Counted from the stretch's first letter, positions 8,534 to 18,048 are shown. The stretch is DNA of 64,000 nucleotides from CALGYY01 sp963678485 (GCA_963678485.1 OY782882.1:1798001-1862000); one strand, 5' to 3'. Notes: a model not told the origin generated them from the letters alone. A program made the numbers and translations.

Positions 8534-9889
8534 TTAGCGGCGCTTTCTTAGCGTGAGATCCCAGAAAAGCCTGACTATCCGTAAGCCTATATCCCATAGC
8601 TGGATTGGGCGGAGATAGTAAGTTAGAAAGGCCATGGTTCGTAGGCGCTTTAGTTTTGTAAGCGACAAGCCTGTGGGAACATAATGAGGAATGCCTGTTT
8701 CGCCCTTCATATAGGTGGTCCAGACTTTTTCGTGAAACACCTTTTCCTTCACCCCTAAGGTAAAAATGGGCGATTGGGGCAATGCCGTCATATTATAATA
8801 TTGTGCATAATTCGCATTGAGCCTGCGCGAGAGCCTTATGGTTTCACGGATTTGTGCATAGCTTTCGCCGGGATTGCCGAGTACATAAGAACACAACACT
8901 TTTACACCTGCACTTCTCAACTCATTAATCATCTCAACATATCTTGAGGTGGTAATGTTCTTATTGATGCTTTTGCGTACTTCTTCGTTCCCCGCTTCAA
9001 CACCGAGAATGACATAATACAATCCGGCCTCTTTCATAATGCGGATAAGGTCCGCATCCAGCACGTCCACACGGGTACAGCAGGTCCACTTAAAACTGAA
9101 TTGTTCGTCTTTTATAAACTTACAGAGTTCAATAACACGTTCCCGGTTGTAAGTAAAGGAATCATCAACAAAACTCAACCACTGCACATGGTATTCATTT
9201 ACCAAGGTGCGGATCTGTTGTTTTATAAGTGCTATGGGATATTCCGCATATTTGTTCTTACCTGGGTCTTTGCAGAATTTGCAATTATACGCACAGCCTT
9301 CCGTAGTGATTAAAGTAAACCACCGTCTTCCGTAGAAAACATTTTGATACGTCCCGGGTTCATAGAGTGAATAGTCAGGCATGAGCGGTGAGTCCGTAAC
9401 ATCGTAACACGCCGGAGGTCGCACCAATGCTGACTTTCCAATAACGATTCCATCAATATCATCAAATTCACTAATACCGGCTTTCACCCGCTTAATAAAC
9501 TCAGGGAAGCTTTGTTCGCAATGTCCGCGAAATCCATAATCAATTCCCATGTCGGTGACGATCTGCGGATCATTAGTAATATGAGGCCCTCCGGCAACAA
9601 TGAGGATTTCAGGGAAATGCTTGCGGATTGCAATGGTAAGTTTGTAAAAAAGCGGCAGCGATATAGACATCACCGAATAGCCTATTATCATAGGCTTATG
9701 AGCGGCAATTGCTTTTAATATTCCTCGTACTCCACCCTTTTTTACATCAACATCGTAGAGCTGACAACAAAAATTCCTTGATTTTATATATGATGATAAA
9801 TATCCCACACCCAAATATGGATATACCGAAAACTGCACTGCACGGGCTTTTGAGGAAGTAATAAATAAGCAGTCGGTGCTATGTTCCAT
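8534..9889 (-). CDS. B12-binding domain radical SAM protein
   Basis: 451-residue class B radical SAM protein. B12-binding domain: YLGVGYLSSYIKSRNF and AGGPHITNDP. Cluster motif CAYNCKFC at Cys199/203/206, preceded by TTEG instead of the usual TTRG. Barrel motifs FVDDSFTYNRE, WTCCTRVD, LGVEAGNEE and LGNPGES follow. The C-terminus is amphipathic and basic (YYLRPIQLWDIGLRIVRLFW). It is last in the minus-strand run and separated from the upstream radical SAM gene by a single base, so it is translated from the same message. It is related to, but more diverged than, the plus-strand trio. Confidence 0.87.
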   Translation of the reverse strand: MEHSTDCLFITSSKARAVQFSVYPYLGVGYLSSYIKSRNFCCQLYDVDVKKGGVRGILKAIAAHKPMIIGYSVMSISLPLFYKLTIAIRKHFPEILIVAGGPHITNDPQIVTDMGIDYGFRGHCEQSFPEFIKRVKAGISEFDDIDGIVIGKSALVRPPACYDVTDSPLMPDYSLYEPGTYQNVFYGRRWFTLITTEGCAYNCKFCKDPGKNKYAEYPIALIKQQIRTLVNEYHVQWLSFVDDSFTYNRERVIELCKFIKDEQFSFKWTCCTRVDVLDADLIRIMKEAGLYYVILGVEAGNEEVRKSINKNITTSRYVEMINELRSAGVKVLCSYVLGNPGESYAQIRETIRLSRRLNANYAQYYNMTALPQSPIFTLGVKEKVFHEKVWTTYMKGETGIPHYVPTGLSLTKLKRLRTMAFLTYYLRPIQLWDIGLRIVRLFWDLTLRKRR

Positions 9890-9890
9890 A

Positions 9891-11423
9891 TTATACCTTT
9901 TTGAAAAATCTGAAAAACACTCCGAAGCAGGCCTTAAACGAAATGCCTATAGGTGTAAATATACTAAGAAACATTAAACCCAACTTAAATCCAACATCCA
10001 TCAATAATAGTAAAGTCAAGGGGAATTTTCTGAATGCTTCCCAATTGCTGCTGCCAAAGCTGAAGATTGCCCCGCCCCAGTCTTTTTTTGTCAGCATCTT
10101 TTTTATCATCCCAAAGCGAAAATAAAACTTAAAATAGGAGAATAATATCTCGTTGCGCATCCCATAGCCGGTTGACCCTTCGGGCAAATAGGGAAAAGGC
10201 AGGCGTTGCCAGGCCGGACGCACCAATACTAATTGTGAATTGAAATTCGAAAAATCAGCATCAACATGAAGCCGGCCAGCACCAAGGGTTTCGTCGTACA
10301 TCCGCGTTCCCGGGTATGGGACAACATTGTTGAATTTCGCCACATCAATATGATTATCTATGGCAAAGCTCACGCAATTGCTGCGTATATCGCGGGTTTC
10401 GTTGGGGAGACAATAAAGAAAATTGGCCATTACTTTAAAGCCTGTGTTGCGGGAAGCCTGTATCGCCTGTTTAATTTCGTCAAGGGTTTCATCCTTCCCG
10501 ACTTCTCGCAAAAGCTTTTCAGAAACGGTTTCTATTCCAAAGAATACAGTTCTGAAGCCGCTTGCATACATCTCTTTAAGCAAATCCTCATTCAAATCCC
10601 TCGATCGTGCCTGAAATGAATAGGAACAGTTTTTAAGCTTTGGCGATTTTCGAATTGCTGCACACAATTCATGAATCCGATCTGTGTTGGCTAAAAAGTT
10701 ATCATCAAAAAAAGCAATCTCTCGTTGAGCGTAATCAGTGGCCAATAATTCGAGTTCACTCACGGTGTTCGCTGCGCTTTTGTAGCGATATCGGCGCTTA
10801 CCAACGGCCTTAACACAGCAAAAACTACAATTGAAGGGACAGCCACGCGAGCTGATCATATGTCCGAAATGATACTTCGATGAATGTGAAAACAATTCGT
10901 ATGGAAAATCAGGGAGGCTATCCAACTCCTTTATTAATTCTGGCGGATCGTTAAGCACCAGCGCTCCATTTTTCCGAAAGCCAATTCCTTTCACATGATT
11001 AATCGGCAATCCCGCTTTAAGCCGATGATAAATTTCGACGATTTCCGATTCTGCTTCACCGGAAAAAACATAATCGATTTCCTCATTTAGCATCACCTCA
11101 TCCGGCATACAGGAAGGATGCAAACCGCCAAGAATAACAATACTTCCCGGGTATTGAATCTTTAATTGCCGAGCTAAGGTTTTGGCCGAAGAAAAGGCCT
11201 CAGTAAGTGTACTAATACAAAACACATAGGGCGCAGAATGGTTCTTCACCATTACTGCTATTTCCGACAGGGGATTTGGATGCAATTGCTGATCAACATA
11301 GTTAAATACTATCCCCTCGCGTTTCAATACTGCCATTAAAAAGCCTATACCATACGGCAGCGTAATGGGAAAAAACGGCTTAAATAAACCAGTTGTATTG
11401 GATGCAGTATTAATGAAAATCAT
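9891..11423 (-). CDS. B12-binding domain radical SAM protein with hydrophobic C-terminal tail
   Basis: 510-residue class B radical SAM protein. N-domain: LPYGIGFLMAVLKREG, with LGGLHPSCMPDE carrying the B12-loop signature. Cluster CPFNCSFC at Cys195/199/202, followed by FFDDNF and FGIETVSE. The C-terminal 60 residues are strongly hydrophobic (FPLTLLLLMDVGFKLGLMFL and a following helix), more so than in its paralogues. This suggests membrane anchoring and a lipid or polyprenyl substrate. It lies 53 bp downstream of the UbiA-like gene and 1 bp upstream of the next radical SAM gene. Confidence 0.87.
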   Translation of the reverse strand: MIFINTASNTTGLFKPFFPITLPYGIGFLMAVLKREGIVFNYVDQQLHPNPLSEIAVMVKNHSAPYVFCISTLTEAFSSAKTLARQLKIQYPGSIVILGGLHPSCMPDEVMLNEEIDYVFSGEAESEIVEIYHRLKAGLPINHVKGIGFRKNGALVLNDPPELIKELDSLPDFPYELFSHSSKYHFGHMISSRGCPFNCSFCCVKAVGKRRYRYKSAANTVSELELLATDYAQREIAFFDDNFLANTDRIHELCAAIRKSPKLKNCSYSFQARSRDLNEDLLKEMYASGFRTVFFGIETVSEKLLREVGKDETLDEIKQAIQASRNTGFKVMANFLYCLPNETRDIRSNCVSFAIDNHIDVAKFNNVVPYPGTRMYDETLGAGRLHVDADFSNFNSQLVLVRPAWQRLPFPYLPEGSTGYGMRNEILFSYFKFYFRFGMIKKMLTKKDWGGAIFSFGSSNWEAFRKFPLTLLLLMDVGFKLGLMFLSIFTPIGISFKACFGVFFRFFKKV

Positions 11424-11476
11424 TCCTTATGCCATCGAAATTAAAACAGAAATTAAGCATCAGCAGTATGCTGGCC

Positions 11477-12331
11477 TTAAAGCAAATATATTCTAAACAC
11501 CAGCAGTACCACCCCTTCCAAAAAGAACACAACACGATAAATATTTCTATATCTGAAGATATAATTTCTTTTAGCAATCATGTGCGGCTTTAACGCAATA
11601 AACGAAATTAATTGTACGAGATATCCGGCAACAATCACGGCCAGAACCAGTGGATCGATATTTCCTGTGGCGAAGAGCACCAGCAGGAGTATGACACCTG
11701 CCGTGAATAAAATAAACGACAACCAAATTCCCCAGGCTAGTCCTACCAATACGGCGCCCGTTCTGATTCCCGCCTGTTTATCCGCATCATAGTCGATTAC
11801 TTCATGGTTCAGGTGACCACCAGCAAATCCAAATGAAAAAAACAATGAGATCAACAGGGAATTCCAGCTAAGCGGAGCAAAGACATAGAAGACCATGTTG
11901 AAGTGAATAATCTGCGCAACAAAATGCAAGGCTGTTCCGGCAAAGGGAATTGCCTTGAGGCCGAAAACCGGAAGGGAGTACAACACCCAAAGTACTGCAA
12001 CACCCAGCAATGCAAGGGGAATGACCGTATTCAGATACAGACCGAGAGATAATGAAATTAGAAGAGAAACAATAGACGTAATGAAAAAGCCCCATTTACC
12101 TAGGTTTTTCAGGTCGTTCAGCCGATCATTCTTTTCATCCTGTTTTTTACCAAAGAATGAATTAAACGCATAGATAGAAATGATGAGGAAGAAACAGGCT
12201 GCGCCAATGACTGCAAGCTTAATCAGTGTTTCTGCATCAAGGGCGGTGATGGCGAACACAGCTCCAATCATAAAGAACCCTGTCATCAGCGTAACTTCAG
12301 GAATACGCAGTGCTTTAAGAAATTTGATCAC
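11477..12331 (-). CDS. UbiA-like prenyltransferase family membrane protein with altered first Asp motif
   Basis: 284-residue polytopic protein with about eight or nine membrane helices and UbiA-superfamily layout. The second Asp motif is intact (DYDADKQAG, Asp180/Asp184, followed by RTGA). The first motif, normally NDxxDxxxD, reads NSFFGKKQD (Asn57, Ser58, Gly61, Asp65), so two of its three acidic residues are missing. UbiA enzymes use both motifs to bind Mg2+-diphosphate and transfer a prenyl chain to an acceptor. The change may mean a different donor or a non-catalytic role. The gene sits between the GNAT-like gene (44 bp upstream) and two radical SAM genes, probably in one operon. Confidence 0.75.
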   Translation of the reverse strand: MIKFLKALRIPEVTLMTGFFMIGAVFAITALDAETLIKLAVIGAACFFLIISIYAFNSFFGKKQDEKNDRLNDLKNLGKWGFFITSIVSLLISLSLGLYLNTVIPLALLGVAVLWVLYSLPVFGLKAIPFAGTALHFVAQIIHFNMVFYVFAPLSWNSLLISLFFSFGFAGGHLNHEVIDYDADKQAGIRTGAVLVGLAWGIWLSFILFTAGVILLLVLFATGNIDPLVLAVIVAGYLVQLISFIALKPHMIAKRNYIFRYRNIYRVVFFLEGVVLLVFRIYLL

Positions 12332-12375
12332 GGTTGCCGGCGATTAGTTTAGGGAGTGTGTTTCAAAACAGCACA

Positions 12376-13494
12376 CTAGAGCAGTTTCTTAAAACATCGT
12401 CTGCGCTTATGCTGTATGTGCTTATAGTTTTTCCAGTGTTGAATAGCCTTGTGGTTCGTTTCGAAAATCCCCGTTGTTTCAACAAATTCGATCTTATGTT
12501 CGAGGATGGTTTTTTGCAACTCATTGATTAAAATGGCCGGTACGCCTGTTCCCTGCATCTTAGGATCAACGCCAGTCAGGAAAATATCCATTTCTTCCGG
12601 ATGCTTCAATGCCTTAAGTACCGGGATAAATCCAAAGGGATATAAGCTGCCGTTGGCTTTCTGCATGGCTTTGGAAAGCGAAGGAACACCAATGATAAAG
12701 CCAGCCAATTCTCCATCCTTCGTTTCGATTAACTTAACGAATTTTGGATTCAGCAGTTTGAAATATTTATTGGAATAATAACTAATCATGTCATCGTCAA
12801 AGGCCGATACGCTAAACAGCTCTTCGAAGGCCGCATTCAACAATTTGAATACGCGATGTCCATGAGGAATAAGATCTTTTGTTCTTGTAAAGGTGAGGAT
12901 ATTCAGGTTGTAGCGCTGACGAATCATTTCGGCCAATTTAGCCGCCTTTTCAGGGATGGCTTCCATGGTAAGGCGGAATTCCAGCCAATCAATTTCCTTA
13001 ACATAGCCCAATCGTTCGAAATGGCCTTGATAGTAGGCATGATGATACACCGAAGCAATGGATTGAAGATGATCGAATCCTTCAATTAATAATCCCTGAG
13101 TATCCAGATTTGTAAAGCCCAAAGGACCTTGAACTTCTTTCATACCTTCTGCTCTGAGCCAGTCTTCGGCAGTTTTGAACAGAAGATCAACCACCACTGC
13201 ATCGTCAATAAATTCAATTCTTGACACCCTTCCAATAGAAGTTCCGACTTTTTGATTGTATTTTTCATTGATGATCGCTCCAATACGCCCAACACATTTG
13301 CCTTCTTTATATGCCAACCAGAATTTAGCTTTACAGAAGCGATAAGCAGGATTATGTTCCGACTCGAGGCTTTTTATCTCGTCATCCTTAATTGGAGGTA
13401 CCCAAAAAGCGTTTCCCTTATATAATGCAAACTGTAGATTTACAAAGGCTTTCCTGTCGGATTTATTTGTTACTTCACGAATTTCTATTCCCAT
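12376..13494 (-). CDS. Long GNAT-like acyltransferase protein
   Basis: 372-residue protein resembling the long Bacteroidota GNAT-like proteins. The N-terminal half has IREVTNKSDRKAFVNLQFAL, an FWVPPI segment and GPLGFTNLDTQGLLIEGF. The C-terminal half has a GNAT-like stretch, LTGVDPKMQGTGVPAILINE, where QGTGVP fits the acyl-CoA pyrophosphate loop, and VETTGIFETNHKAIQHWKN. I chose the ATG at 13494 because the longer frame adds 17 residues unrelated to the family and would cross the promoter-like element at 13513-13520. An acyl or aminoacyl transfer to a pathway intermediate is possible, but no substrate is indicated. Confidence 0.65.
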   Translation of the reverse strand: MGIEIREVTNKSDRKAFVNLQFALYKGNAFWVPPIKDDEIKSLESEHNPAYRFCKAKFWLAYKEGKCVGRIGAIINEKYNQKVGTSIGRVSRIEFIDDAVVVDLLFKTAEDWLRAEGMKEVQGPLGFTNLDTQGLLIEGFDHLQSIASVYHHAYYQGHFERLGYVKEIDWLEFRLTMEAIPEKAAKLAEMIRQRYNLNILTFTRTKDLIPHGHRVFKLLNAAFEELFSVSAFDDDMISYYSNKYFKLLNPKFVKLIETKDGELAGFIIGVPSLSKAMQKANGSLYPFGFIPVLKALKHPEEMDIFLTGVDPKMQGTGVPAILINELQKTILEHKIEFVETTGIFETNHKAIQHWKNYKHIQHKRRRCFKKLL

Positions 13495-13512
13495 ACAACA
13501 ATCTTTAGTGTG

Positions 13513-13520
13513 CAAATTTA
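13513..13520 (-). promoter_or_regulatory. Possible -7 box for the GNAT-UbiA-radical SAM segment
   Basis: TAAATTTG on the minus strand, 18 bp upstream of the ATG at 13494, matches TAnnTTTG. A TTTG lies 22 bp further upstream (13543-13546). It would allow the last four genes to be expressed apart from wzm-wzt. Confidence 0.45.
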
Positions 13521-13567
13521 CATTAAAAGACAACAATTCCTGCAAAGTTGCCGCTGCATCTTCCAGC

Positions 13568-15094
13568 TTAGTGAATTTTATATCGTCTGGTCATAAAATT
13601 CGTTTCAGCATTTTTTAATTCCTCTCTGAGCTCCCCCCTTAGTATCCAAAGCAATATCCTTGCATCAAGGTTCCACCCGTATACACCGATTTTGAACCGC
13701 AACCAAACCCAGGGATAGGCCGTCAGATTACAAAGTTTGAGCAACCAATGCTTTTGAGCAGCACCATGTTTGTGATAAGCCGGATCGATAAATCGAAAAT
13801 AGATCAAAGAGTAGTATTCCAATATCCGGTAATGACGGTCGGTGTGCCATGGGAGGCGGTGACTTCCGGCAAAAAAATCAAGATAATCGCTAATCTTTTC
13901 AGGTGGAGTCATGCCCTGTTCCTTAGCTAAAAAATAAAATTTATTTTTTCTCGAAGGATAGTAAAGATTGATGGTGTACTTGATGGTAGGATCAATCAGC
14001 TTGATTTTACTGATTAATTTCATCGTCTGTTTTAATTCCTGATCGGTTTTTCCAGGATACAGCGACATAAAACTGAGTGATACCCGAATGTCCGCTTTTT
14101 GAAGACGACGCACGAATGTGAGTGTTTGCGCAGGCTTCAGGTTTTTATTCAGCATATCTAAAGTCTCCTGATCGCCTGATTCTGCACCTGCATATATCGT
14201 TTCACAACCGGCCTCTTGTAAAATTCTCAAATCTTCATCAGAATAATTATCAAGTAAACCCGCGATATTGGTGGTCCCGCACCAGCGTAATTTCTTAGGG
14301 TATTCGAGAAAGAACGCAGCCAGTTCCATTGTAAATTCGCGGTCTGCAAAGAGATTGCTGTCATCAAAAGAAATGTGACGAATTTCAGGATCTTTCGCAA
14401 GCAAATACTGAAGTCCGGCGATTACATCTTTAATGTTTCCTGACTCCCAATAGGATTTCCAATAACTTGAAAGAAAGCAAAAGCTGCAATTACATGGACA
14501 ACCCTGGCTGGCAATAAAATGCACTGCATGTTCCGTTGAAACGTAGTCATGAACATTGATATACTCCCAGTTAATTGCAGGCAGACTTTTAACGGAATAC
14601 GGTCGAAGTTCCCCGTTATTTATTATTTCTCCCTGATGACGGAACAATAGATTTGGCAAGGCTTTCAACTGCTCCAATGAAGGTTTACTGTTATCTAATA
14701 GCAGTTTCACCAATGCCCCAAAAGGAATTTCTCCCTGGCCTGTTATAACATAATCAATCGCGGGATCGTTCAGCAATACCGTGGGATTCCAGTTAGCAAA
14801 CCATCCTCCCCATAAAACCGGCACATCCCGTTCTTTTTTTACAAATTTGCTGAATGCTAATCCTTCTCCTACTTGATTACCTAGTATTGCAGAGACCGCG
14901 CACATTAAAATATTGCCCTTTAATTCCGAAATTCTTTTCTGATAATTAGTTTCAATTTGCCCATCAATGATGACCACTTCCACCTCCAAATTCCGCACTG
15001 CACGCTCAAGATAGAGGAGTCCGTATGGGATAGCCCGATACTCTCCACGTGGATCGGGGTTAAAGAGGATTATATAATTCCTTGAGGCGTTCAT
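13568..15094 (-). CDS. B12-binding domain radical SAM protein with variant B12 loop
   Basis: 508-residue class B radical SAM protein, the most diverged of the six. The N-domain (IPYGLLYLERAVRN) has LWGGWFANWNP where the paralogues have GGPH or GGLH, so the usual His of that loop is Phe. Cluster CPCNCSFC at Cys199/203/206 has an extra Cys201 inside it. SFDDSNLFADRE, WCGTTNIAG and YAGAESGDQE follow. The tail is rich in Trp, Leu and Arg. Its start overlaps the stop of the asparagine-synthase-like gene by ATGA (15091-15094), which implies coupled translation and probably a shared pathway step. Confidence 0.86.
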   Translation of the reverse strand: MNASRNYIILFNPDPRGEYRAIPYGLLYLERAVRNLEVEVVIIDGQIETNYQKRISELKGNILMCAVSAILGNQVGEGLAFSKFVKKERDVPVLWGGWFANWNPTVLLNDPAIDYVITGQGEIPFGALVKLLLDNSKPSLEQLKALPNLLFRHQGEIINNGELRPYSVKSLPAINWEYINVHDYVSTEHAVHFIASQGCPCNCSFCFLSSYWKSYWESGNIKDVIAGLQYLLAKDPEIRHISFDDSNLFADREFTMELAAFFLEYPKKLRWCGTTNIAGLLDNYSDEDLRILQEAGCETIYAGAESGDQETLDMLNKNLKPAQTLTFVRRLQKADIRVSLSFMSLYPGKTDQELKQTMKLISKIKLIDPTIKYTINLYYPSRKNKFYFLAKEQGMTPPEKISDYLDFFAGSHRLPWHTDRHYRILEYYSLIYFRFIDPAYHKHGAAQKHWLLKLCNLTAYPWVWLRFKIGVYGWNLDARILLWILRGELREELKNAETNFMTRRYKIH

Positions 15095-16869
15095 AGAGGG
15101 AAATAAAGTTGTTCACTCACACCAGCGTATTCGCACCAGTTTTCGAAATCAATCAAACGTATCAACTGCGGATGTTCTGTAGTACCCTGTCGTTCCAGTC
15201 GCTTTATACGTCTGTAATTGTACAGATGCCTTTTCCCTTCAAAATTCTGTGCAAAAATCATTTTTAACGCGGCAGCATATTTAGGTCCTCTGCTTTGAAA
15301 GGGGCTCTTTGGTGCATCAAAATATTTTAAACTCGCACCCTCATGATTTGCATAATTGGAATTTGTTGCAATGCTTTTAAATTCGAAAGGCATGCGATCA
15401 ACCACTGTGTTATACAGGCGTCCATGGCCCAATCCAAGCATATCTGGCGACAGCTGAAAAAATAAATTAATTAATCGCTCATCCGTAAATGGGACACAAA
15501 AATGTTTATGAATGAGTTGTGGCTGAAAGTGAAACAGTCCTCGAGTCCCCTTCCAAAAATCAGTGAAAAAAGAACGGGTGAGTAATGATATACTTAAGTC
15601 CAATGCGGCATTTGCTCTGTTACTTTTAAACAATTCCTCTCGAATAGCTTCTTCAATAGGAAGTTGGCGTTTGCTAAAAGATGCGGCACACATTGAAGAA
15701 TCTTGTTTACTAAAGGAATACCACGGTCGACCGGCCTTTTCATCATATGAATAGATGGGCTTCTGCGTAAATCTATTCAGTAAGTTACGCAATAATGTGG
15801 GAACCAAATAATAAAATTCCGCCTTAAATATCTCACTCCCGAAGTGCCCACTAAAAATCATTTCTGGTTGGTCCTTACGCATCAATTCGAAAAATGAGGG
15901 GGCGAAATCATCCTTCCAATAAGGAAAATCGCGTGTTTCGAGTTTAAGGTCAAACGCGGTGGCTATTTGCTGTGAAATCAAAAATTCACTGTCAGTTGTT
16001 CGGTCCAGCGGCGGAGTAAGCATAGTAAGAAATCGCTGCGATTGCCGCTCTTCCTGAGAAAGATTAGCCAAAATCAGGCGCGTATCCATACCGCCTGACA
16101 AAGTAAAAATTGTGCTTGCGCTTTTCAGCGAATCGATTCTGCTCGTTAATCCAGCTTGAAAATCCTGAACAAATTCCCGTGCAAAGGCCTCAACGTTCGT
16201 TTGTGCATCTTTATAAAAAGGGACAACAGTATTATATAGCTGTGGAATCAAATCAGGACCTGCATGCATCATGGATCCTGCAGGAAACTGATGGACTTTA
16301 GAAAAAAATGTTTTGTTACCGAGTACCATTCCCCCTTCGAGATATTCGTACACCGCCTGCGGATCGAGCTTTAGCTTTGCAGGATTCGCCTGAATTATCG
16401 GTTCATATTCATTACAGAAAAATAAATATTCGTCGGTCTCGTGATAATAAAGAGGAAATGAACCATTCGGATCATTGATTAAAAACAATTGCCTGATTGA
16501 TTTATCAAAAATCACAATTGTGTATGCACCCAGCAGTGTTCGTAATTGTGTCGTTCCTGTTAGTAGGTACTCCGTAGCGACGTAATTGCAGGCAATATCA
16601 CAATCATTATTGGGCAAAACATTTTTTTTGATGGCATCAAATCGCTGCTCGAAGTCCATAAAATACCCTGCAATGGCGACAATCAGCGTTTCTGTTTCAA
16701 GACAATTTGCTTTGTGCCTCCATTTTGGAGCTGCCGCTAATTGAATGAAATCCGCTGCTACCGCTTTGTACGGGCGCTGTCCGTTAAAACCAAATGAAGT
16801 AAAGTAACGCTCAAAGTCGGCGGAATGCAAGGGCGATCCTTTAGATACAACGGCGGCTAGCAGCGACAT
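15091..16869 (-). CDS. Asparagine synthase-like amide ligase lacking the glutaminase Cys
   Basis: 592-residue protein with AsnB architecture: an N-terminal Ntn-type domain (1 to about 190), then a PP-loop ATP pyrophosphatase domain. The N-terminus is MSLLAAVVSKG, so the catalytic Cys2 needed to release ammonia from glutamine is absent. The PP-loop reads SGGMDT (Ser258-Thr263) against SGGxDS in asparagine synthetase. Such enzymes (for example lasso-peptide cyclase McjC and beta-lactam synthetase) adenylate a carboxylate and attack it with an amine from the substrate rather than free ammonia. It abuts wzt (the ATG follows the wzt stop directly) and overlaps the next radical SAM gene, so it belongs to the biosynthetic unit. 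Confidence 0.8.
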   Translation of the reverse strand: MSLLAAVVSKGSPLHSADFERYFTSFGFNGQRPYKAVAADFIQLAAAPKWRHKANCLETETLIVAIAGYFMDFEQRFDAIKKNVLPNNDCDIACNYVATEYLLTGTTQLRTLLGAYTIVIFDKSIRQLFLINDPNGSFPLYYHETDEYLFFCNEYEPIIQANPAKLKLDPQAVYEYLEGGMVLGNKTFFSKVHQFPAGSMMHAGPDLIPQLYNTVVPFYKDAQTNVEAFAREFVQDFQAGLTSRIDSLKSASTIFTLSGGMDTRLILANLSQEERQSQRFLTMLTPPLDRTTDSEFLISQQIATAFDLKLETRDFPYWKDDFAPSFFELMRKDQPEMIFSGHFGSEIFKAEFYYLVPTLLRNLLNRFTQKPIYSYDEKAGRPWYSFSKQDSSMCAASFSKRQLPIEEAIREELFKSNRANAALDLSISLLTRSFFTDFWKGTRGLFHFQPQLIHKHFCVPFTDERLINLFFQLSPDMLGLGHGRLYNTVVDRMPFEFKSIATNSNYANHEGASLKYFDAPKSPFQSRGPKYAAALKMIFAQNFEGKRHLYNYRRIKRLERQGTTEHPQLIRLIDFENWCEYAGVSEQLYFPL

Positions 16870-18048
16870 TTATGATTCCTCCCTGTTTAATTTCAGCAGG
16901 TCGATGTAAATGGACGCGGGGATCAGACTGCATTGATCCTCCTTCTGGGTGTCGGCTACCTGAAACGAAATCACATTCGGAATACCGATTTTTTTATCTA
17001 CTGAGGCGGAAGTAACATATGCATCCAGACTATAAAAACCCGGGCTAAGCAGCTTTGCAGGAATGGTAAATTTGAGCATATACTTGCCCTTTGTAGTTGC
17101 TCTACAATCGGTGTTCAGCATTGTGCTTGTGCTGAGCACTGCTACTTTCCAAGAGTTTTGGAGATTAATGGTCCAATCAAGAATGTCCTCCGTTTTGCTG
17201 TTGAAGCGGATTTCGATTTCGATTGTTCGATTCCGCTGGATTTCTCTGAGTGGTGTGATTAAGGCAATATCATCAATCGCAATAAAATCGTTATCGATTT
17301 TTTTAAAGGCTTCTATTTGATTTGAGCGGGTCTCAGAAGACTGTGCACCATTCACAATTTCGTTTAGTTTTTGAATGGTTTCAACAGGTGCCCCTGCATG
17401 GACAAGCGTCCCATGATGCAATAATATCATCTGATCGCAGAATCGTGAAATTTCGGTGGGTGTATGCGAAACAATGATTACTGTTTTGCCCTTTTCCTTT
17501 AAGGATTTAATATAGTTTAATACATTATTTCTGAATGCAATGTCGCCAACAGAAAGCACTTCATCAAAAAGAAAAATATCGGCATCCATTGCAATTAATA
17601 CAGAAAAGGCCAGGCGCAGGTACATTCCGCTGGAATAAAACTTTACAGGTTGGTCGATATACTCTCCGATACCGCTAAAATCAACTATTTCAGGCATCTT
17701 TTCGAGCATACGCTTACGCGATAATCCCATAAGATTTCCGTACATCAACACATTATCGCGTCCTGTATTTTCGGGAATAAAACCAATTCCAACTTCAAGG
17801 ATTGATAACACTTTTCCATTGACATTAATACTTCCGTCGGAGGGCGGAGTAATCTGTGCAATCAGCTTAAGCAATGTACTTTTGCCTGCGCCATTCATCC
17901 CGATTAGTCCAGTGATACTTCCTGCAGAAAAATTATAACTAAAATCCTTAAGTGCATATTTTTCATGTGCAGCCTCACGATCGCCTGCGACGCTGGTGAG
18001 CGGATAAACCTTTGATATCTTTTGAATTATTATCGCATTCTGCATCAT
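16870..18048 (-). CDS. wzt: ABC transporter ATP-binding protein, Wzt type
   Basis: Nucleotide-binding subunit of an O-antigen/teichoic-acid type exporter. Walker A GMNGAGKST starts at residue 50, the ABC signature region is YSSGMYLRLAFS, Walker B is DIFLFDEVLSVGD, and the switch His is in IIVSHTP. From about residue 245 a beta-rich C-terminal domain (IEIEIRFNSK to SPGFYSLDAYV) matches the Wzt C-terminal carbohydrate-binding domain that reads the terminal modification of the exported glycan. I prefer the ATG at 18048: the longer frame starts with TTG and overlaps wzm by 17 bp, while this start leaves a 4-bp gap. Confidence 0.9.
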   Translation of the reverse strand: MMQNAIIIQKISKVYPLTSVAGDREAAHEKYALKDFSYNFSAGSITGLIGMNGAGKSTLLKLIAQITPPSDGSINVNGKVLSILEVGIGFIPENTGRDNVLMYGNLMGLSRKRMLEKMPEIVDFSGIGEYIDQPVKFYSSGMYLRLAFSVLIAMDADIFLFDEVLSVGDIAFRNNVLNYIKSLKEKGKTVIIVSHTPTEISRFCDQMILLHHGTLVHAGAPVETIQKLNEIVNGAQSSETRSNQIEAFKKIDNDFIAIDDIALITPLREIQRNRTIEIEIRFNSKTEDILDWTINLQNSWKVAVLSTSTMLNTDCRATTKGKYMLKFTIPAKLLSPGFYSLDAYVTSASVDKKIGIPNVISFQVADTQKEDQCSLIPASIYIDLLKLNREES

